Positions 1 to 6,659 of a stretch of DNA of 6,699 nt are shown piece after piece; within the stretch, counting starts at the first letter, position 1, and every line of letters starts with the position of its first letter. The position numbers and the translations under genes are program-made. The notes under the pieces were generated by a model that was not told the DNA's origin, made no database searches, and saw only the letters and a program-made list of their open reading frames with translations. The stretch lies in contig JACCZZ010000079.1 of assembly GCA_013695715.1 (NCBI GenBank), positions 1 to 6,699 on the forward strand, in the 5' to 3' direction. This stretch comes from Chitinophagales bacterium. GTDB lineage: Bacteria > Bacteroidota > Bacteroidia > Chitinophagales > UBA10324.

Positions 1-1
1 A

Positions 2-238
2 TTACCTGTTAATCCTTTGCTGTCCCGCAAATTTTTGCCCCGGCGCACCTAGCCTTTCGAACATCAAATTTACTTGGTAGTTACTGTAGTAGTAACCGTT
101 TCTTTCTCCCAAATCCTGCTTAAATGGTATTAGCCATTTTTTAAAAGTATTTTTTGAAACGCCATACATTCCTGATAATTCCTTTAGGGAATATGGTTTC
201 ACTTGAATAATCTCTTGTTTGGTTCTTTCTAAGCTCAT
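2..238 (-). CDS. Small helix-turn-helix DNA-binding protein (78 aa), function unknown
   Basis: This is a complete short gene with an ATG at 238 and a TAA at 4-2. Residues about 16-36 (YSLKELSGMYGVSKNTFKKWL) read as a helix-turn-helix of the MerR/excisionase type: a Leu-rich first helix, a turn at G26-V27-S28, and a recognition helix ending in KKWL. The following GERNGYYYSNYQVNLMFERLG looks like a small wing followed by a helix. Short proteins with the pattern 'Y-LaelYgVS--TF-kWL-PF---iG---GYyyt--QV--Ife-lG' are, as far as I know, common in Bacteroidota and mostly annotated as hypothetical or DNA-binding. There is no effector domain, so it would bind DNA only. It starts 53 bases after the DUF5916 gene on the same strand and could be a distal operon member or have its own promoter; I see no clear promoter in the gap. 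The coding call is firm, DNA binding is likely, and the targets are unknown. Confidence 0.75.
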   Translation of the reverse strand: MSLERTKQEIIQVKPYSLKELSGMYGVSKNTFKKWLIPFKQDLGERNGYYYSNYQVNLMFERLGAPGQKFAGQQRINR

Positions 239-291
239 ACTAGCTTTTGACTCGTTCTTAAATTACTTTCTGAATGTTTTTATATTGTAAA

Positions 292-2757
292 TCAGCTTCG
301 TTTCCTCTTAATTTTCGAAGCATCAAAGAAGTAAAGAAGTTTTGCTGAGATACTGTTAATTTGATTTGTACGAAACGTTTGTGCTAAGTTTTGGAAATAG
401 TCTATGTCCGTTCTATCGTTTGTCAAGAAAATAGAATTCTTCCAAACTATCGTTAGGAAGCTGCCTGGCGCAAATTGCCAGTTATAGACAGCATCTATAT
501 TGAAAGAATTAAAATTTTGATGATTTTTTTTTGCAGTAGTATTGGACGCAACCAATTCGCCTTTATCTGCGAGATCATATAGGTCATGAATGAATACATT
601 GCTCCAATAATGCCTCAACCTAAGTGTTAGAGCAGAATTTTTACTAAAGCCGTATTTAAAGAAAAAAGTGTTCTCTACCGTTTTTGTTAGTCTTCTGGAA
701 AAAAGAATTGACCGTCGTAAAAAAATACTATCATATTCTTTTTGATAAAATCCTAGTTCATTCTTCGAAACGGTTAAGAAGCTTGCCTGGGTTACCGAAA
801 ATTTATCGCTAAATCTGTATAGATTGTTTATTCCAAACTCATTGTACACACCGTTGAATGGATTTCTGAGACTGTAAAACCCACTTATTGATAACGAATA
901 TTTTTTTGCAGCATTAGATTGAAGTAGGAGATTTAAGTTCTTTTTTTCAACCGTTTTGAAAACATAACCCTGTTCTCTCGGTTCAAAAAAGTCGTTTCCT
1001 CTAGGGACATAGCCCGTAAATAAAATCAGATCCCAAAGATTTTTAAATTGTACACCCGCTTCTATTCCGCTTGTGAACTCTTGAAACTTGGATTCTGTTT
1101 TAGCGTTCAAAATATTTTTATTAAGTCTTCTATGTGTCGCAGTGAATTCAACCGTCACGCTGTTGTACCAACTAGTTGGCCTTACCCACCTGTACACAGC
1201 AGTCAGATAATGATTTAAGTAGTTATTAAATCTAAGAATTCCTAAATCATTAATATCATACTTATCGTTTGCTATGTCTTCGGAAAAATAAAGATTCATT
1301 CTACCTTTTGTTTTCGCCAATTGCCAATAATGTGCGTATCCTGTTTTATTCGGGCCTGTCGGTATAAGCAGTTGGCTAACCACTAGCTTACCATTAAAGT
1401 TTATTGAATTTGATCTGTTATTGATATTATAGACTGCTGCACTGACATTTGCGTCTTTATATTCACGTTTTCTCAAAACACTAGTATTAATAAAGGAAAT
1501 AGAGGAGTTATTCTTTAAGCTTTGATCAAGGACGGCGATATTATAGTTTGTAAAAGGTTCGGTTAAAACTTTGCGCTTTACCTGATTAGAATCAGTTATT
1601 TCTGCGTAAGCAGAATTGGTAATTGCATTGAACACTCCTATTCCTAAACCTTTTTTTGTGCGTCCCGAAATTTTAATTGCATTAATTAACTTGGAATTTT
1701 CTGGATTCGAGATAACATTTTCTCCTGCCTGAAGCCTATCATACACTGAATTGTAGCCTACAGGGGTTCCGCCAATTCTTCTTGAGTAAAAAAGATTGCC
1801 TTTGTTAAACAACTCAGTTCCTTCAGTGAAAAACAAACGGTTTTCGTTAAATCTTATCTCGAATGGTGAAAGGTTTAAAACCTGATTGTCGCTTTGAACT
1901 TGTCCAAAATCCGGGATTAGAATCATATCGAGTGTAAAACTTTCATTTATACCATACTTAACGTCCATTCCAGCATTTAGAAAAGTCGAAAAACCCGAAC
2001 CGTCTTTCACTGGGTAATGATTTGCATAACTTGTGACATAGGGCGATAGGGATAATCTTAGAGACGGTTCAATGTCTTTGATATTAGTCCAAATGCCAAA
2101 CTGGTTTAAAAACCCTTTTTGCGTAACGCTCACAGGATTCCAGGTTAAATACTTGCCAGCCTTGTTTCTCTTTCTTACAACGTTCAGGCCCCAATCCTGT
2201 GTTTGTTTTCTGTTAAACCGCAAAGAGGAATAAGGGATCTTCATTTCAAAATACCAGCCATCATTTGACATTATGGAGGCACTTTCCCAAATAGAATTCC
2301 ACGACCTGTCTTCCTGTTCCGAACTTGAATATCTTGAGTCAATTTGCCCTCCGTAAGGAGTTACATAAAATGCAAACCCATTTATTTTATCATTGTAAGT
2401 ATCTAAAATGATTCCGATTATGTCGTTTACTCCTTCTTCATCCCTTGCTACAAGCTCGGTAGATATACTATCCTTGGTGCTTTCTTTACAGTAACCTCCC
2501 ACATACACAAACCTATCACTGTAGAAAATGTAAACTTGTGTTCGTGTGTTTGAGTCTTCTAAAATTCCATTGTTTGGCTTCCATTCATAAAAGCCGGTGA
2601 TTGGATTTATTGCATTCCAAATTGGCTCTTCCAGCTTTCCATCAATCTTAACAGATGATTCAATCTTTTGTGTTGTAAATAGTCTTGCTTGTGAAAAGCA
2701 GTTTTCTAATGGCAAGTGCATGGCACAGCATATCAGGGCAAAATTGCAGTACTTCAT
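292..2757 (-). CDS. CBM9-like/DUF5916 outer-membrane beta-barrel protein
   Basis: The open frame begins at an ATG at 2766, but the ATG at 2757 (M4) is preferred because it puts a basic residue next to a hydrophobic stretch (KYCNFALICCAMHLPL), a signal peptide probably cleaved near FSQ-A. Numbering from 2766 (824 aa), residues about 38-225 match the carbohydrate-binding family 9-like domain that begins these proteins: KIDGKLEEPIW, then F-EWKPNNG, the Tyr/Asp-rich YIFYSDRFVYVG, LDTYNDKINGFAFYVTPYGGQID, and GWYFEMKIPYSSLRF followed by WGLNVVRKR. Residues about 235-820 match DUF5916, with its hallmark IPDFGQVQSDNQVLNLSPFEIRF, ENRLFFTEGTELF and LFYSRRIGG. The rest is alternating aromatic/polar strands ending in LLYFFD, as expected of an outer-membrane barrel. 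The length is typical of the family. The ligand and role are not established; the CBM9-like domain does not by itself prove sugar binding. The gene lies 110 bases downstream of a LytTR regulator and may be co-transcribed with it. The short basic tail KIKRKRS after the last strand is slightly unusual. Confidence 0.9.
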   Translation of the reverse strand: MKYCNFALICCAMHLPLENCFSQARLFTTQKIESSVKIDGKLEEPIWNAINPITGFYEWKPNNGILEDSNTRTQVYIFYSDRFVYVGGYCKESTKDSISTELVARDEEGVNDIIGIILDTYNDKINGFAFYVTPYGGQIDSRYSSSEQEDRSWNSIWESASIMSNDGWYFEMKIPYSSLRFNRKQTQDWGLNVVRKRNKAGKYLTWNPVSVTQKGFLNQFGIWTNIKDIEPSLRLSLSPYVTSYANHYPVKDGSGFSTFLNAGMDVKYGINESFTLDMILIPDFGQVQSDNQVLNLSPFEIRFNENRLFFTEGTELFNKGNLFYSRRIGGTPVGYNSVYDRLQAGENVISNPENSKLINAIKISGRTKKGLGIGVFNAITNSAYAEITDSNQVKRKVLTEPFTNYNIAVLDQSLKNNSSISFINTSVLRKREYKDANVSAAVYNINNRSNSINFNGKLVVSQLLIPTGPNKTGYAHYWQLAKTKGRMNLYFSEDIANDKYDINDLGILRFNNYLNHYLTAVYRWVRPTSWYNSVTVEFTATHRRLNKNILNAKTESKFQEFTSGIEAGVQFKNLWDLILFTGYVPRGNDFFEPREQGYVFKTVEKKNLNLLLQSNAAKKYSLSISGFYSLRNPFNGVYNEFGINNLYRFSDKFSVTQASFLTVSKNELGFYQKEYDSIFLRRSILFSRRLTKTVENTFFFKYGFSKNSALTLRLRHYWSNVFIHDLYDLADKGELVASNTTAKKNHQNFNSFNIDAVYNWQFAPGSFLTIVWKNSIFLTNDRTDIDYFQNLAQTFRTNQINSISAKLLYFFDASKIKRKRS

Positions 2758-2876
2758 TCCCAACATTTGTGATTTTTTTCTAAAAAACTTACTCTTTAAA
2801 AGTAGTCAGGCCGGAAAGGAAATAGGTTGGTAAATTGATAAGATGAGTAAAATGCTTGTTGAGATGAGGAACGATT

Positions 2877-3647
2877 TTACTGCAGCAGGTGCTGGATATT
2901 CTTGCGATAGTTGCGGCTTAATCTTAATTCTTGGCCTGTTTTTAATTTAATAATGTAGTCACCGTTATACAATGAGTGAAGTTCTGTGATGTACGTTGAA
3001 TTTACGATTACGGACTTATGAATTCGTAAAAAGGAAGTCGGTAATCTATCTTCTAAAGACTGTAATGTTTCTTTGTGGAGGAATTTCTTTCCGTGAATAA
3101 AAACAGAAACGTAGTTCCCTGCAGATTCGATATATAAAATGTCACTTGACTGTACAACTGATATTTTTGCATTGTCTTTAATGCTTAACACAATCTCTTG
3201 CTCATCATAAAAAACCCTCTTAATCATTTCGGTTAACTGAGCAATTGAACTATTTGTTGGCTTGAATTGATGAGACGCATCCTTGCACAGCCTCTTTGCT
3301 TTGTCAAGAGATTTCTTAAAGCGTTCATCCGTGAATGGCTTTACTAAGTAATCAATGGCATCGCTTTCAAAAGCTTTCAATGCATAATTGTCATATGCGC
3401 TTATAATAATGATGACCGGGAAATATTCATCTTCTAATTTGTCAAGCACCTCTAATCCATTCAAATAGGGCATTTGAATATCAAGAAAAATAATATCAGG
3501 CTTTAGTTGAACAATTTGCATGAGCGCCTCACGTCCATTTTTACATTCCGCAACAATGTCAAAACCATTTGATACTTGCAATTGGAGCTTTACGGCCTCT
3601 CTTGATAGTTTTTCATCATCTGCAATGAGCACACTGTACTTACGCAT
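2877..3647 (-). CDS. LytTR-family response regulator (LytR/AlgR type)
   Basis: This is a cytoplasmic DNA-binding response regulator of 256 aa, a normal length for the family. Residues 1-120 form a receiver domain with the acidic pair D10-D11, the phospho-acceptor D56 in FLDIQMPYLNG, S83 in the IIISAYD strand, and K103 in YLVKPF, so all catalytic positions are intact. Residues about 152-256 form a LytTR DNA-binding domain with DILYIESAGNYVSVFI, the basic FLRIHKSVIVN (R208, H210, K211, N216) and the closing ELRLSRNYRKNI. The ATG at 3647 overlaps the end of the upstream kinase gene; the shared bases ATGCGTAA hold both the regulator start and the kinase stop. I see no Shine-Dalgarno sequence before it, which fits translational coupling. 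It should be phosphorylated by the adjacent LytS-type kinase. Its targets are unknown; the downstream DUF5916 gene and its own operon are the obvious candidates. The family call is very secure. Confidence 0.96.
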   Translation of the reverse strand: MRKYSVLIADDEKLSREAVKLQLQVSNGFDIVAECKNGREALMQIVQLKPDIIFLDIQMPYLNGLEVLDKLEDEYFPVIIIISAYDNYALKAFESDAIDYLVKPFTDERFKKSLDKAKRLCKDASHQFKPTNSSIAQLTEMIKRVFYDEQEIVLSIKDNAKISVVQSSDILYIESAGNYVSVFIHGKKFLHKETLQSLEDRLPTSFLRIHKSVIVNSTYITELHSLYNGDYIIKLKTGQELRLSRNYRKNIQHLLQ

Positions 3648-4719
3648 AATGCAAAGGTATTTTTATCGTGACCTTCCAGCCCTGCAAGCCATCCAAATCT
3701 ACACGTCTGAACTCAAATTGCTGTTGCTTTCCATACATCGTTTTAAGTCGCTCCTCAGTATTAGTAAGGCCAATTCCTTTAGAAATAATATTCTTCACCA
3801 CTTCTTCCATAGTGCTGTCCTCTACAGACAAAACCAAATAGTGGTCCTCCTGGTATGCGCTTATGCTGATAACACTGGGTGAGGAAGATCTCTCAACTGC
3901 GTATTTAATAGAGTTTTCAACAAGGGGTTGTAAAATCATTGATGGTACAAGAGCTTCATTCAACTTAACATCAGTATGAAATGCAGCTCGCAGTTTATCT
4001 TCAAAACGAACTTTCTGAATATCAAGATAAAGTTGTAGTAGATGGAGTTCCTTTTCTAAAGTGATTTCAATATTGGAATTTTCTTTTAATGAGAAGCGCA
4101 TCAAATCACTCAACTTCTCCATAATCTCAATTGACTTCTTTTTTTCGCCAATCTTCATTAGAGTGATAACTGAATGGTGAGCATTGAATAAAAAATGGGG
4201 TTGTAGTTGTTGCTTGAGAAAAGACATGCGCCTATCTGTTAACTGCTTTTGTAAAACCAAACTATTATTTCTCTCGCTTTGAAGATCTCGATAATATTTA
4301 ATACTGTTTAACAGCAAGACCATTACCCCGTATATGATTAAATTGTAAAAACTTCCTGATATTACTAATTTATCAACTATACTTTTACGATCCTCCTTAG
4401 TCAGTGTTTCTAACATAAAGTCAATATATGCAGACGCTACAACAATATGAATTCCATTGATGCACAGGAAAAAGAGAAAATGATACAGTAGAAATCGTTT
4501 TGTCGAAATTTCAGCATACGAATAACGATTGGCAAAAAAGGCAACTGGGAAACTAAAAAAGAACCATAAATACCAGGCTGATGCAAATGGGATGACTTCA
4601 TCCCAATTAACCCTTTTCTCCCAAAACATACCTTGGAAATAATTACTTGCAATATGAAGAACTACAATAAAACTCCAGATAGTAAAGCTTAGCAGTATAT
4701 GTTTTTTTCTAATCCGCAC
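3640..4719 (-). CDS. LytS/YehU-type membrane sensor histidine kinase
   Basis: This is an inner-membrane sensor kinase of 359 aa. Four hydrophobic segments are visible at about residues 8-26, 45-64, 75-98 and 117-139, with no sizeable extracytoplasmic domain, so it probably senses a signal within or near the membrane. A short coiled linker (about 140-165) leads to the His_kinase domain: FLKQQLQPHFLFN with phospho-acceptor H175, then YLDIQKVRFEDKL, and the ATPase N box LQPLVENSIKYA (N269). The glycine loop is GIGLTNTEERLKTMYG. The usual DNG of the G1 box reads D301-S302-T303, so Asp is kept but Asn-Gly is missing. The start is GTG at 4719: an in-frame TAG lies upstream, no in-frame ATG intervenes, and the next Met (residue 31) would remove the first membrane helix. 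An ATG overlapping the GTG (4721-4719) is out of frame and leads to a stop after 10 codons. The gene overlaps the regulator by 8 bases, so the two are one operon and almost surely cognate. The signal is unknown. Confidence 0.94.
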   Translation of the reverse strand: MRIRKKHILLSFTIWSFIVVLHIASNYFQGMFWEKRVNWDEVIPFASAWYLWFFFSFPVAFFANRYSYAEISTKRFLLYHFLFFLCINGIHIVVASAYIDFMLETLTKEDRKSIVDKLVISGSFYNLIIYGVMVLLLNSIKYYRDLQSERNNSLVLQKQLTDRRMSFLKQQLQPHFLFNAHHSVITLMKIGEKKKSIEIMEKLSDLMRFSLKENSNIEITLEKELHLLQLYLDIQKVRFEDKLRAAFHTDVKLNEALVPSMILQPLVENSIKYAVERSSSPSVISISAYQEDHYLVLSVEDSTMEEVVKNIISKGIGLTNTEERLKTMYGKQQQFEFRRVDLDGLQGWKVTIKIPLHYA

Positions 4720-4737
4720 ATCTGAAATTATAAATTG

Positions 4738-4759
4738 AAAGTACTACAAAAGGTACTTT
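4738..4759 (-). promoter_or_regulatory. Perfect 7-bp inverted repeat upstream of the kinase gene
   Basis: AAAGTAC at 4738-4744 and GTACTTT at 4753-4759 are exact inverse complements around an 8-base spacer, 18 bases upstream of the GTG start of the kinase. In the minus-strand transcript this would form a small hairpin in the leader, followed by an AU-rich run. It could be an operator for a dimeric regulator, a leader hairpin affecting translation from the GTG, or a weak terminator for the Kelch transcript. It does not match the tandem direct-repeat layout usual for LytTR binding sites. The repeat itself is plain; its function is inferred. Confidence 0.4.
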
Positions 4760-4926
4760 ATGATAACAGGATGAAAAAGACTTCTTAAGCGATTACGGCA
4801 GATGATAAGCCGTGTATTCGGTTAAATCAGTTTGCGTGAATTTCCTGAATAAAGGTTTGAGTTGACAATTCGTGTGACAAGATGCTTTCAAGCCTTTGAT
4901 TGTTTGTAGTTTGTAAGATATAGTTC

Positions 4927-4950
4927 TCATCACAGGCTTCATTGTGATGA
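4927..4950 (-). terminator. Stem-loop spanning the stop codon of the Kelch gene, possible terminator
   Basis: TCATCACA at 4927-4934 and TGTGATGA at 4943-4950 are a perfect 8-bp inverted repeat with an 8-base loop, and the Kelch stop codon (4941-4939) falls inside the loop. A further GTT/AAC pairing (4923-4925 with 4950-4952) is possible with a small bulge. On the minus-strand RNA the stem is not followed by a proper U tract, so it does not look like a strong intrinsic terminator. It may protect the 3' end, weakly terminate, or be a protein-binding palindrome. Terminator is the positional guess only. Confidence 0.3.
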
Positions 4951-6078
4951 ACTAAACACCCAGCTCCCAGAACTGATTTTCTGGTTCTCATCGTACCCGC
5001 CGGTAATTAATACATTTCCATTGGATAATAATGTTGCACAGGAAAATAGCATCTGTAGCTCTAAATCGCCAGGTATAGGTGTAAATTTTGCATACCTTGT
5101 TCTATATAATTCCGCTTTATTTGCTCCGCCGGTAATTAGTACATTACCATTAGACAACAAAATAGATGTGCTATAATGTTTGTAACGTCTAAAATTCATG
5201 TGTGCTGATGATTGGAAAGAAGAGGATGCCGGATCATACAATTCTGTGTCGTTATAAACGCCTCTTGAATCACGTTCGTCGGAACCCCCAGTGACTAATA
5301 CCATGCCATTGCTTAGCAAAACCGCATCATGTTTATGTCGTTTTAAAGACATACTTCCTGTGACGCTAAATGTCTTTGAATTAAGTGAATAGATTTCTGC
5401 TGATGGATGAATTTTAATATTGGGCCTACGTCCTTCATGTCCCCCTGTTATTAAAACATTTCCATTTTTCAAGAGAGTTGCAGTATGTGATTCTCGGGCA
5501 ACTTTCATTGAACCTATAGGAGCGAATGTTGCTTTTTCAACATCGTAAAGCTCCGCCGATTGTAAAAAAGCCCAACCGGTGCTAATTCCGCCTGCTAACA
5601 AAACCTCTCCACCTTTTAGGGTCGTTGCCGTATGCCCGCTTCTGGGAACATTTAGTAAAGGGCCAATTGAAAAGGTTTCTTTTTCAGGATCAAAAACTTC
5701 CGTGCTGGATAAATAGTTTCCATTATAGCCACCTGCTATTAAAACTTTTCCATCTGGCAACAATGTTGCTGAATGCCCGGATCGGGCGAAGCGCATTTGC
5801 CCAACCGGCTTAAATGTTTTTAATTCAGGATTATACACTTCAGCACTTGCTAAAGAAGCGCCTGTAAAACCTCCGCAAATAAGGACAGTACCATTTTTTA
5901 GGAGGGTAGCAGAATGCGCCGAACGTGCTGTCGTCATTCTACCGATGTAGGTAACTGAACCTAAAGTGGAGTCAGCTTTGATTTCAACTCCTTCATGGGT
6001 TAATGAATCATGAGATAGCCGCTGCCCACAGGATGTAAGTTCTGAGGCAAGGATAATATATAGCCCAATTTTTTTCAT
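4939..6078 (-). CDS. Kelch-repeat seven-bladed beta-propeller lipoprotein
   Basis: The frame is open from a GTG at 6081, but the adjacent ATG at 6078 is the likelier start (379 aa) because it gives a standard MKK signal start. The N-terminus is a lipoprotein signal: MKKIGLYIILASELTSC with lipobox L-T-S-C, so the mature protein should be lipidated at that Cys (residue 18 counting from the GTG). Seven Kelch units follow, each with the pattern 'G-M---R-gHsATLL-nG-VLI-GG------SaE-Y-p---tF'. The paired glycines, numbered from the GTG, are at 70-71, 117-118, 164-165, 213-214, 265-266, 318-319 and 361-362, about 43-53 residues apart. This predicts one complete seven-bladed propeller. Unit 7 lacks its last strand, which the segment VTYIGRM (43-49) can supply. 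No enzyme active site is evident; a binding or scaffold role at the cell envelope is inference. The gene lies 219 bases upstream of the kinase on the same strand, probably as its own unit. Confidence 0.9.
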   Translation of the reverse strand: MKKIGLYIILASELTSCGQRLSHDSLTHEGVEIKADSTLGSVTYIGRMTTARSAHSATLLKNGTVLICGGFTGASLASAEVYNPELKTFKPVGQMRFARSGHSATLLPDGKVLIAGGYNGNYLSSTEVFDPEKETFSIGPLLNVPRSGHTATTLKGGEVLLAGGISTGWAFLQSAELYDVEKATFAPIGSMKVARESHTATLLKNGNVLITGGHEGRRPNIKIHPSAEIYSLNSKTFSVTGSMSLKRHKHDAVLLSNGMVLVTGGSDERDSRGVYNDTELYDPASSSFQSSAHMNFRRYKHYSTSILLSNGNVLITGGANKAELYRTRYAKFTPIPGDLELQMLFSCATLLSNGNVLITGGYDENQKISSGSWVFSSSQ

Positions 6079-6081
6079 CAC

Positions 6082-6659
6082 CTTAATCTTTTTGTAAACA
6101 GACCTAAGCCAAAAAATAGGAAGGCATAAAGAACAAGCATATTATTTGGTCATAAAATAAGATGAATTATTTCAAACTGGCACAACAGGGCAGAACAGTT
6201 GACCGCTTTTCATCAAAATTGATTATATTTTACATGATCTGACCATTCCGGAAAAATGATCCCAACTCTTCAAATAATAGCATGATCCTTATCCAATCAA
6301 ATCATTTTTTTGAAAAACAATAGCCACTATCGTCAATTTATAGGTGCGTAAGTTTTGGATTAAAATGTTGGTAGGTTAGCAACAAGTCAAAGGAATAAAA
6401 CTGGTCAAATCCGAACAATTTAGTCAGATTAATCGTGCCGTTCGCACATTAGTTTTCTAGCTTTAATTTAGAACCATCTGATAGTTAGTGTATTAAGCGC
6501 CTGGTAGACTATTGTCATCTTATCCAAAACCAAAGTTGATTATTATAACTGAACAGTATTGCATCACTATTAAGCTATTGAATTTTTAACCATTTTATTA
6601 GGATAGTAACACGTATTTTAGCACTGGTTAAGAGCAATAGAACATTTCAATAATATTAT
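6082..6659. other. AT-rich divergent intergenic region without a recognised gene
   Basis: These 578 bases separate the minus-strand Kelch gene from the plus-strand receiver gene. Both strands are broken by frequent stops and I see no protein-like reading frame beyond about a dozen codons. No tRNA, known RNA family, transposon end or CRISPR unit is recognisable. The region should contain the promoters for both flanking genes, but I found no clean match to the Bacteroidota promoter form TAnnTTTG with an upstream TTG at the right spacing. The only ordered element I could support is an inverted repeat at 6586-6631 just before the receiver gene. The length is greater than two promoters need, so a small RNA or a decayed gene cannot be excluded. 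Confidence 0.6.
6586..6631 (+). repeat. Separated inverted repeat TTAACCA/TGGTTAA before the receiver gene
   Basis: TTAACCA at 6586-6592 and TGGTTAA at 6625-6631 are exact inverse complements 32 bases apart, ending 28 bases before the ATG at 6660. The spacing is too long for a tight hairpin but would fit paired half-sites of a regulator or a loose leader stem. A 7-base match in AT-rich DNA can arise by chance, so this is recorded as a weak candidate only. Confidence 0.25.

Noticed and set aside
2774..2790. T-run/A-run hairpin between the regulator and DUF5916 genes
   Set aside because: The stem is only A-T pairs with a tiny loop and would not be a stable terminator.
2597..2833. Plus-strand open frame of 78 codons opposite the 5' end of the DUF5916 gene
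   Set aside because: It lies mostly antisense to the well-supported CBM9-like domain and signal peptide, and its translation has no recognisable domain.
3520..3882. Plus-strand open frame of 120 codons opposite the kinase-regulator junction
   Set aside because: It is antisense to the conserved receiver domain and the kinase ATPase domain, and the translation resembles no family.
4437..4652. Minus-strand open frame of 71 codons in another frame within the kinase gene
   Set aside because: It lies wholly inside the membrane region of the kinase; its hydrophobic content is a by-product of the shifted frame.
4747..4755. TACCTTTTG on the minus strand as a promoter element for the kinase gene
   Set aside because: It carries one extra T relative to TAnnTTTG and no TTG lies at the correct distance upstream. 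It also overlaps the inverted repeat, which explains its sequence equally well.
5625..5813. Plus-strand open frame of 62 codons opposite the Kelch gene
   Set aside because: It is antisense to Kelch units 2 and 3 with no protein features; its openness follows from the repeat codon pattern.
6110..6136. Possible Bacteroidota-type promoter for the Kelch gene (TATTTTTTG at 6118-6110, TTG at 6136-6134, minus strand)
   Set aside because: The downstream element has one base too many for TAnnTTTG and the spacing to the TTG is about 15 bases, shorter than expected. The match is no better than chance in AT-rich DNA.
6282..6323. Tiny plus-strand frame of 13 codons in the intergenic region
   Set aside because: It has no ribosome binding site, no recognisable features and a length expected by chance.
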